A stretch of 17,340 bases of DNA. It comes from Thermoflexales bacterium. Lineage in GTDB: Bacteria > Chloroflexota > Anaerolineae > Fen-1058. Location: NCBI GenBank assembly GCA_030834835.1, contig JAUQXD010001198.1:1-17340 (forward strand), in the 5' to 3' direction. The notes under the pieces were generated by a model, which did not search any database, was not told where the DNA came from, and worked only from the letters and a program-made list of their open reading frames with translations. The first letter of the stretch is position 1. Each line of letters starts with the position of its first letter. Made by a program: the position numbers and the translations under genes. Of this stretch, positions 1 through 5,929 are shown piece by piece.

Positions 1-1
1 G

Positions 2-2965
2 CAGCCTGCGCCGCAACCGCGCGGCCAGCGCTTCGTCTCGGAAGCCGCCGTGATTGAGTGGGCGGAGCAGGGGCGACTGGTCGTGATCACGGGCGTGTCC
101 GGCAGTGGCAAGAGCACTTTGTTGCGCCACCTTGGCACAGAATTGCTCCGGCGCGACGAACTGGCGATCTGGCTCGCCCCCTATGACCTGCCAGCCAGTG
201 TGGCCGATCTGGTGGTCGCGCTGGCTGGAAAAACCGGTGTCTCGCAAACGATCATTCATACGGCCGTGCAAGAAGCCATTCGCACGCAGCGGCTGGTGCT
301 GCTGGCCGATGCCGGCGAGACCTGGCCGCGCAACAGCGTGCAGCGCTTGCTGACTTTGCGGGCGCGGCTCGACGCGGGGTTGATCGTGGCCGCGCGCGAG
401 CGGCGGGCCTGGGCGGCGACGACGCACGAACACCTTGAGGTGTTGTGGAGCCGATCGCAACTGCGCCAGGTCATGGCCCGCTTTGGCCACACCGATCTGT
501 GGCCGGCCCTGGCTGAATTGCTCGCGCACGATCGGCTGCCCCACCGCCCGTGGGAGTTCGCGCTGGCGGCGCAGTCGGCGCTGACGGAGGCCGGCAGCCC
601 GATCGGGTTTCTGGTTGCAGCGTTTCAGGCTCAATTAGACGCGCATCGTGTACCGCCGAAAACCCTCAACCTCTGGCAGGCTGAAGCCTGGCACGCGGTG
701 ATTCGGCGTCGTCGGCACTGGCAGCCCCTGCACCCGACCGATCAATCCCGGGCGAATCTGGCTGTGGAGGCACGTCTCATGGTGAAAGACGGCGAACGCT
801 ATCGTTTCGCGCACGACCTGTGGCGCGACTTTCTGGCGGCGCGCTATGCGGCCCGACAACCTTCGGCGCAGGAGGTCGTGGACGATCTCATCGGCCTGAC
901 GGACTGGCCGCAGATTCTGGCCTGGGCGATTCAGAGCGCCTGGGAGGACGGCCATAGTGCGTGGGCGATCGAGGCGCTGCAAGCGCTGTTCAACGCCTTG
1001 ACGCAGACCTGGCATCAAACGGCTTGTCTGCAGGGCGCGCACGTGTTGAAGTCGCTGCCGGCCGCCCTGGCTCAGCATGACACGACCAGGCAAATCCGCC
1101 ACTACATCGAGCGCACGCTGATCGATCAGACCTTGATCGACTGGCAGCACGATCCGGAGTTTTTGACGCGGGAAATTGTGGGCGAAGCGCTGGCCGAGGC
1201 GCTGCTCGCGATCGCGCCGCTGTCGACCGGGGCGGTCGAAATCCTCTGGCGAACGGTCTATCGGCAGTCATCACGATTATTCAAGAATGCGTTGGAGACG
1301 ACCTTGCTGCGCGAGCCGGGCGTGGCGCGCCGTATCCTGGCCGATCCGCTCGATCTACCACAGACCATGCTCTACGACTATGTTGCACAACTGGGCCGCG
1401 CGCCGGGGATTCAGCCCGAGGAACTCATCGCTCATGTGGAGCGCTTCTTTTCGCCCGGGGCCGATCGCTTCAGCGCGATCGTGGCGGGCTTGGTGGCGCA
1501 GGGCACGCCGGCGGCGGCGAGTGCGTTGGTGTCGTATCTCGCCGGGCTCCAAGGCGCTGAGATCGAAGATGCTCTCCGACTGGAGAATTTCCTGAAGAAA
1601 TGGCCGGGGGAAGCAAGTGATCTGTGGCAGCACGCGCCGCGCCTGTTGGCGAACGACGTTGCGCCCCAGGTCGCGCATCATTTCCTGATCAATCTGCTGC
1701 CGATCAGCGACCTCACTGACGATGAACGGCAGCCCGATGAGGTCAGGGCCTTTCTGGATCACGTGCCCGCTGATTTGTCTGAGGATCAGCGGCGCGCAAT
1801 CGAATCCGTTCGATCCGAACGAGAATTTCGCCTGATTCAACGACGAGTGGTTGAGGCCGAGAGCAGCGAGCCGGCACCATCGGTCGAGGATATTCCGCAG
1901 TTGATCGCTGCCTTGTTTGATGAGGGCCAGATCATCAACGTGAGCGCCCTGCATCAGTTCTCGGCCGATCAGATCGATCCGGTGCTGCAAACCCGGACGC
2001 TGCGTGAGTCTCAACGCTTCGAACTGGCGCGGCTCGGTACGCCGTATGCCATCCAGCAGTTGCTGGCCTGGATGCATGATGATCCAGACCTGATCATGGG
2101 CCGCAACCTCAGTTATCCCTCGGCCCGTTATCGCGAGGCGATCTGGCCACTGCTGGCGGCTGCCGCTGAAGCCGAGACCGAGGAGATTCGCCGCTATCAC
2201 CTGTTCAGCGTGGTCGATATTCTGTGGTTGGAGCAGCCCGCCTGGCCGTGGAAGTTGGTGGAGTTTTTCTTCGCGCATCTGGCCGATCAAGACCACGTGG
2301 TGGCCGATAAGTATCGCGATACTCTGCTGCAAAAGGCCACGGGTCATCAGCTGTCGGCGGCTTGGTCAAGCCTGGCGGAGCCAGAGCAAGCGGCGTATGC
2401 GGCCGGGCTGACACAGTATGCGCTCGACAATGATTGGCTGGAACGCGTCATCGCCTTGCGCTTTCTGGCGAACATGCCGACTGATCTCGCGGGGCATGTG
2501 TTGACCACTGAGACAATCAACCGGCTGCTCGCGGATCCCGATGAACGGATTCTGGCGGAGACGCTCGACTATGTGGCGGCTCACGAGCGGCGCGATGTGC
2601 TGGCAAACGTGCGGCTGCTGGCGAGGGAGACCCGGCTGAAGAAATTGTTGCCAGAGGTGCAGTCCAGCGTGGTCAGGACGTTAGGCCAGATCGGTGAAAC
2701 AACGGACGCCAAACGGCTATTGCAGATCGCGCGTGAACCCGGCAATCACTGGGCTGCTGTGGCAGCGTTGATCGAGCAGCGCCGGTACTGGCCGGCCCTG
2801 CACAAAGCCATTGAGCGCAGTGAGGCCGAGGCTAACTGGCTGACGACTGTGGCGGTACGGCAAGGCGTGATCTTCGTGATTGAGGGACGGGGCGGCTTGG
2901 CGATTCGATCCGGAGCCAATCGGGACAAGTTGTCGGACACCGGACGGAGCAGATCATCATCGTAG
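2..2965 (+). CDS. STAND/NACHT-type NTPase with helical-repeat C-terminus, 5' partial
   Basis: The reading frame is open to the left edge of the window, so the N-terminus is missing; the first in-frame start inside the window is GTG at 50, which lies only 14 codons before the P-loop and is unlikely to be the real start. Counting from that GTG, Walker A is GVSGSGKST (residues 15-23) and the Walker B-like strand is LVLLADAGE (about 82-90). Near residue 260 the motif FAHDLWRDFLAARY matches the conserved 'F-x-H-x-x-x-x-(E/D)-F-x-A' helix of NACHT/STAND NTPases. The remaining 650 residues are alternating short helices rich in Leu and Ala, as in HEAT-type sensor repeats. In this family a P-loop switch couples a C-terminal sensor to an N-terminal effector, which here would lie outside the window. 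The last ~30 residues are low-complexity and basic, unlike the rest, hinting at a frameshift or decay at the 3' end. The exact family is not identified; its link to the BREX genes is only proximity. Confidence 0.75.
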   Translation, partial: QPAPQPRGQRFVSEAAVIEWAEQGRLVVITGVSGSGKSTLLRHLGTELLRRDELAIWLAPYDLPASVADLVVALAGKTGVSQTIIHTAVQEAIRTQRLVLLADAGETWPRNSVQRLLTLRARLDAGLIVAARERRAWAATTHEHLEVLWSRSQLRQVMARFGHTDLWPALAELLAHDRLPHRPWEFALAAQSALTEAGSPIGFLVAAFQAQLDAHRVPPKTLNLWQAEAWHAVIRRRRHWQPLHPTDQSRANLAVEARLMVKDGERYRFAHDLWRDFLAARYAARQPSAQEVVDDLIGLTDWPQILAWAIQSAWEDGHSAWAIEALQALFNALTQTWHQTACLQGAHVLKSLPAALAQHDTTRQIRHYIERTLIDQTLIDWQHDPEFLTREIVGEALAEALLAIAPLSTGAVEILWRTVYRQSSRLFKNALETTLLREPGVARRILADPLDLPQTMLYDYVAQLGRAPGIQPEELIAHVERFFSPGADRFSAIVAGLVAQGTPAAASALVSYLAGLQGAEIEDALRLENFLKKWPGEASDLWQHAPRLLANDVAPQVAHHFLINLLPISDLTDDERQPDEVRAFLDHVPADLSEDQRRAIESVRSEREFRLIQRRVVEAESSEPAPSVEDIPQLIAALFDEGQIINVSALHQFSADQIDPVLQTRTLRESQRFELARLGTPYAIQQLLAWMHDDPDLIMGRNLSYPSARYREAIWPLLAAAAEAETEEIRRYHLFSVVDILWLEQPAWPWKLVEFFFAHLADQDHVVADKYRDTLLQKATGHQLSAAWSSLAEPEQAAYAAGLTQYALDNDWLERVIALRFLANMPTDLAGHVLTTETINRLLADPDERILAETLDYVAAHERRDVLANVRLLARETRLKKLLPEVQSSVVRTLGQIGETTDAKRLLQIAREPGNHWAAVAALIEQRRYWPALHKAIERSEAEANWLTTVAVRQGVIFVIEGRGGLAIRSGANRDKLSDTGRSRSSS

Positions 2966-3261
2966 ATGGCGCGGACAGCATCGACCTGCCGCGTCGTTGA
3001 TGACGCCTTGAAACACAAAGTGACCTCAATAGTCCGCAACCTTGCAACGATAAGTCGCCCGAAGAGATCGCGAACGGGCGTAGCCGTGTCCATCAGCGCC
3101 GCGTCTGGCACTCGAAACCGCCCTCAATAGGCCGCCTCCCTCTACACCTTTTTCGACCTGATGCCACTGGCTGCGGCGACCGGCGGAGTGATGCGACCGC
3201 GTCTGACTCACGTCCAGCATCCCTTGCGCTCGATGAATCCCCGTTTGATCTGAGTTCCCTC
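2966..3261. other. Gene-poor spacer, possibly decayed coding DNA
   Basis: I see no convincing gene here. All frames on both strands are either broken or lack a start with a ribosome binding site. A + strand frame (3004-3354) stays open for about 350 bases with no ATG, and several short minus-strand frames are also open; both could be chance in GC-rich DNA or remnants of a decayed gene. No terminal inverted repeats or recognisable transposase motif could be established by eye. Confidence 0.4.
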
Positions 3262-3290
3262 TTGCGGGCGGCTGAGGCTGAGGCTATACT
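3262..3290 (+). promoter_or_regulatory. Candidate sigma-70-type promoter for the wHTH gene
   Basis: A -35-like TTGCGG (3262-3267) and a good -10 TATACT (3285-3290, 5 of 6 consensus bases) are separated by exactly 17 bases. The predicted start of transcription near 3297 is immediately followed by a strong hairpin and then by the gene at 3371. Only the -10 box is strong. Confidence 0.45.
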
Positions 3291-3299
3291 AACGGCGTG

Positions 3300-3333
3300 G
3301 CGCACAACCCTGATTCAGGGGCTGTGCGCTTTT
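3300..3333 (+). terminator. Hairpin with short T tract in the leader of the wHTH gene
   Basis: An outer 7-base stem GCGCACA (3300-3306) pairs with TGTGCGC (3323-3329). Inside it, CCCTG (3308-3312) pairs with CAGGG (3316-3320). The stem is followed by TTTT (3330-3333). It could terminate transcription arriving from the left, or act as a 5' leader structure, since it begins about 10 bases after the -10 box of the candidate promoter at 3262-3290. The T tract is short, so terminator strength is doubtful. Confidence 0.5.
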
Positions 3334-3370
3334 GCATTTCTATACTACGCCTGATCAAGGAGGTTGCTTC

Positions 3371-4147
3371 ATGTCGCTGTCTATCCCCGATGATTTTGAT
3401 CTACCCGCCCGCGCCGACGTCAAACGCCGGCTGGCGGAGGCGGTGAAGGTGCTCGCCCGGACGCCGTATGCCACCTGGCCCGACCTGCGTGAGCAGGTGG
3501 GCTTGCCCGCCGACTCGTCCAGTTTCAAAAAACTGGTGAAGGACTATCTGCCGCGTTATGGTCTGGCCGTCACGACGGTGACGAAGGTCTTTCGCAAGCG
3601 CAATCGGCTGGGCCTGATCCGATTGACCGAGTATGGCAAAGACCTGGCGCGTGCGTTGGGCCTAGAGCCAGTTGAGAACCACTGGGAGCGGCTGATCAGG
3701 CGGCATCAGGGCGAGGCGCAGGCCGACCACACCGGCCTGCTGCTGGCCGTCGAACGGCAGGCACGGTTGCGAGGCTATGCGACTGTCCTCGTGCCGGAGG
3801 TCGATCGGGAGGGCTTCGCGCCCGACCTGTGGATTGAGCGGGACGGGCTGGGGTTCTATGTGGAAGTCGAGACGGCCTACCGACGGCGCAAATCGGAGAA
3901 GTGGCTGGCGGTCTGGCGGGCACAGGGCCATGCTGCAATCGTGGCGCGCACCGAGCATGTGCTGGGCCGCTTGATCAAGGATTGCCGGGCCTGCGGGGTG
4001 CCGGGGATCGGGACGGACGTGCAGCGGCTGTATTATGAGCCGGACGCACCGCTGTGGGGTGGAGGATGGTCCGGCGTGAAAGCGCGGGCCGACGTACTGG
4101 CCCGGCTGCAAAGTCAGGTCAGGTGGCCGTTGCAATCGATGCGCTGA
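3371..4147 (+). CDS. Winged-helix protein with PD-(D/E)xK-like C-terminal domain
   Basis: The start is ATG 3371, preceded by a perfect AAGGAGG (3357-3363) seven bases upstream; an in-frame TTG at 3332 has no such site and would lie inside the leader hairpin region. The product has 258 residues. The N-terminal half (about 10-100) looks like a winged helix-turn-helix (TWPDLREQVGLPADSSSFKKL followed by the LTEYGKDLARALG wing/helix). The C-terminal half has an aPDLWIE strand, then 8 residues on a YVEVET strand, and downstream Arg/Lys-rich helices. This D...ExE arrangement resembles the degenerate nuclease fold of replication-relaxation-type proteins; the Lys of a canonical ExK is replaced by Glu, so catalytic activity is uncertain. 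It could be a DNA-binding regulator of the island or an accessory nuclease. It sits 413 bases upstream of brxA with its own promoter, so it is probably not cotranscribed. No family name can be assigned with confidence. Confidence 0.7.
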   Translation: MSLSIPDDFDLPARADVKRRLAEAVKVLARTPYATWPDLREQVGLPADSSSFKKLVKDYLPRYGLAVTTVTKVFRKRNRLGLIRLTEYGKDLARALGLEPVENHWERLIRRHQGEAQADHTGLLLAVERQARLRGYATVLVPEVDREGFAPDLWIERDGLGFYVEVETAYRRRKSEKWLAVWRAQGHAAIVARTEHVLGRLIKDCRACGVPGIGTDVQRLYYEPDAPLWGGGWSGVKARADVLARLQSQVRWPLQSMR

Positions 4148-4197
4148 GGCGAATCTGCGGCCTGGCTGTATCGCGCCGGAAGTGTGCGGTGAGACCA

Positions 4198-4212
4198 GAC
4201 GGTCGCACCGTC
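4198..4212. other. Short perfect inverted repeat
   Basis: GACGGT (4198-4203) and ACCGTC (4207-4212) form a perfect 6-base inverted repeat with a 3-base loop, 51 bases after the stop of the upstream gene. No T tract follows, so it is a poor terminator; it may be an operator or chance. Otherwise the stretch 4148-4348 shows nothing I can name. Confidence 0.25.
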
Positions 4213-4348
4213 CAGTAGCGGCCAGCAACGCCCGCGTCCTCTGATCGATGGCCGACAGGCAGAAGAACAGGGGCGCGCGGCGACAGGGCCGCCGTTACAG
4301 GCGAGAGACTGACAGCGGACGCAAGATCGCATCGAGGCCGCAAGGCTG

Positions 4349-4378
4349 TTACCGTTCTGTAAGTGAACGTGCTATACT
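4349..4378 (+). promoter_or_regulatory. Extended -10 promoter upstream of brxA
   Basis: A weak -35-like TTACCG (4349-4354) lies 18 bases before TATACT (4373-4378), which is preceded by TG one base upstream, giving an extended -10 (TGCTATACT). The predicted start point is near 4385, leaving an untranslated leader of about 175 bases before brxA. The same TATACT hexamer is used in the candidate promoter at 3285. This is the best promoter candidate for the BREX operon in the window. Confidence 0.6.
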
Positions 4379-4384
4379 TCGGCC

Positions 4385-4520
4385 TGACAAGAGAACCGCC
4401 CCACACTGTGACTAGCAGTTGGGGCGTAAGCAACGCGGTTAGGTCGCGTCAACGCTGGGATTGTATCACATTCTCAGGCTGTATGTGCGCTTCGCGTGCC
4501 GCATGCAGCCTGTTGTTTTT
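4385..4520 (+). ncRNA. Structured leader or small RNA ahead of brxA
   Basis: Between the promoter (-10 at 4373) and the terminator (4475-4520) lies about 135 bases of structured sequence. Hairpin P1 pairs CGCCCCA (4397-4403) with TGGGGCG (4420-4426), extended inside by ACTG/CAGT (4405-4408 with 4416-4419) across a one-base bulge. An alternative helix AACCGC (4394-4399) with GCGGTT (4435-4440) overlaps the foot of P1, so the two compete. The unit could be a cis-acting attenuator leader of brxA or a free-standing ~135-nt RNA. I do not recognise a known riboswitch class. A 21-codon frame (4483-4548) overlaps the terminator but has only a weak ribosome site. Confidence 0.45.
4475..4520 (+). terminator. 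Intrinsic terminator before brxA
   Basis: CAGGCTG (4475-4481) pairs perfectly with CAGCCTG (4506-4512); the stem continues inward through ATG/CAT and a G:C-rich top closed around TTCGC, and is followed directly by TTGTTTTT (4513-4520). This is the canonical shape of a Rho-independent terminator. It lies between the only good promoter and brxA (4561), so it either conditionally attenuates the operon or ends a small RNA. I see no strong promoter between it and brxA. Confidence 0.75.
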
Positions 4521-4560
4521 CCACTACGAACCTCAAAATTCTGAATGATTAGCTCGATCA

Positions 4561-5364
4561 ATGAATTCACCTACCATTGAAGCAGCCTCCACTTATAGCT
4601 CCAGCCTGTCTGGAAAAGCCAGCCTGATCGAAGAGACCCTGGCTGTCTTGCGACTGGTGGCCGCCGGTCAGCCGATCGATGAGTTGCGGGCGGCCGTGTT
4701 GGATAGCGATGTGCTGAGTAAGGCGACGCAAGCCAATCGACGCAGTGTGTGGGCCAAGGTCCATCAGCGGTATCTGGCCGACTGGTCTAAGGCGCGTCGA
4801 TTGGCAATCACGGTTGACTCGCTGGGTGATCGCAACATCAGCAACCTGTTGATCTATTACGAATTCTGCCTGTCCGATCAAATTCTCTATGATGCCGTCA
4901 CCGGCCCGATCTGTGAGCGTTACGAGTCAGGTTTTACCGGCGTTGAGATCAGCGACTTGCAGACCTGGTTTGATTCCGTTGAACCGGCACACCCGGAAGT
5001 GCAAAGCTGGTCGCCGCAGACTCGGAAGAAGGTGTTGAGTAATGTGTTGACTGTGCTACGCGACTTCGGCTTCATGGCCGGTGTTGCGCGCAAGACGTTC
5101 CAGCCACTCTATCTGCCGATGCCGGTCTTTGGCTATGTGCTGTACCGCCTGCATGAGGCACCACAAACGCCGGGGCCGCGCGGCGTGATTGCAGCGAAAG
5201 ATTGGCGGCTCTTTTTTCTTGATGAGGACGATGTTGTGGGACTGCTCAGCGAAGCAACTAATGCCGGCTATTGCATCTTTAAGCGGCAGGGTGATGTGAT
5301 GACGCTTGATCTGACCTGGCCCGATCTGGAGGCGTACGTTGCTGTCATTACCCGACAAATTTGA
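4561..5364 (+). CDS. brxA: BREX protein BrxA (DUF1819 family)
   Basis: Encodes 267 residues with the features of the BrxA/DUF1819 family: an N-terminal YSSSLSGKASLIEETLAVL segment, then helices around 65-100 (NRRSVWAKVHQRYL), a central LIYYEFCLSDQILYDAV stretch, and a WSPQTRKKVLSNVLTVLRDF helix before a YLP strand. BrxA is a small winged-helix, DNA-binding component of type 1 BREX; it is the first gene of the canonical brxABC order and here directly precedes brxB and brxC, which fixes the identification. The start ATG 4561 is the first Met in the frame and has no clear Shine-Dalgarno sequence, unusual next to its neighbours. The 3' end overlaps brxB by 26 bases. Expression probably depends on passage through the leader terminator at 4475-4520. 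Confidence 0.88.
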   Translation: MNSPTIEAASTYSSSLSGKASLIEETLAVLRLVAAGQPIDELRAAVLDSDVLSKATQANRRSVWAKVHQRYLADWSKARRLAITVDSLGDRNISNLLIYYEFCLSDQILYDAVTGPICERYESGFTGVEISDLQTWFDSVEPAHPEVQSWSPQTRKKVLSNVLTVLRDFGFMAGVARKTFQPLYLPMPVFGYVLYRLHEAPQTPGPRGVIAAKDWRLFFLDEDDVVGLLSEATNAGYCIFKRQGDVMTLDLTWPDLEAYVAVITRQI

Positions 5365-5887
5365 TAAACTGGCCCGTTGGCTGATTGACGAACGGGACAA
5401 TCTGGAGCAGGGCACGGGTGTGCCGTTCGTGCGCTTGATTTATGATCCGGGCGAAGAGCGTGAATGCCAGCGCCTGACGGCCGTGTTGCACGAGCGCTTA
5501 GCCAAAGTGGGTTTGACTTCGCATGAGATTCGCTGCGGTGAGCTGCTGTTCAAGTACTATGCTGAGAAGAACCAATTGGAATTGCGGCTAAAGACGGCCG
5601 AGGCAAATCCGCACGCCGCCGGCGATGAGATTGGCAAGCGGGCCGAGGCGGAACTACTGGCAGCCATCTTGAGTTACGCCCGGCAAGCGCCGCCATCGGG
5701 TAACATCATCATCTCCGAAACAGCACAACTGTACCCTTTTGCGCATTTGTCAGGCGTGTTGGACGGCTGTGAAAATGAGGTGCGCATCCCGTTGGTACTG
5801 CTGTATCCTGCGACGGTCGGGGATGAGAAGATTCTATTTGTAGGCCGGCGTGAGACCGGCTACTATCGGGCGCGGGATTTGAGATAG
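5339..5887 (+). CDS. brxB: BREX protein BrxB (DUF1788 family)
   Basis: The product has 182 residues. The chosen start is TTG 5339: GGAGG (5328-5332) is placed six bases upstream, and no ATG lies near. It therefore overlaps the end of brxA by 26 bases, consistent with translational coupling. Family features are the early FVRLIYDPGEERECQ segment, the GLTSHEIRCGELLFKYY segment, and the C-terminal PLVLLYPATV strand followed by LFVGRRETGYYRARDLR, which matches the 'PGe...YRar' ending typical of DUF1788 proteins. BrxB is an essential but biochemically obscure component of type 1 BREX. Its position between brxA and brxC confirms the call. Length is close to that of characterised homologues. Confidence 0.88.
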   Translation: MLSLPDKFDKLARWLIDERDNLEQGTGVPFVRLIYDPGEERECQRLTAVLHERLAKVGLTSHEIRCGELLFKYYAEKNQLELRLKTAEANPHAAGDEIGKRAEAELLAAILSYARQAPPSGNIIISETAQLYPFAHLSGVLDGCENEVRIPLVLLYPATVGDEKILFVGRRETGYYRARDLR

Positions 5888-5929
5888 GCCGGATTGGTCA
5901 GTGCAAGACGGAGCCTTTCAGGAGCGGGC

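Noticed and set aside
1200..1230. GCGATCGC octamers (for example near 1208 and 16288), like the HIP1 repeats of cyanobacteria
   Set aside because: Only a few copies in a GATC-rich coding style; no evidence of enrichment beyond codon use.
2746..3305. Minus-strand frames downstream of the STAND NTPase, considered as a transposase remnant
   Set aside because: No catalytic motif, terminal repeat or target duplication could be seen; the resemblance was too weak to annotate.
3332..3370. Upstream TTG start for the wHTH gene
   Set aside because: No Shine-Dalgarno, and it lies at the foot of the leader hairpin, whereas ATG 3371 has AAGGAGG at ideal spacing.
4363..4548. 61-codon + strand frame ahead of brxA
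   Set aside because: It begins upstream of the predicted transcription start, runs through the terminator hairpin and has no ribosome site; at most its last 21 codons (from 4483) could be a leader peptide.
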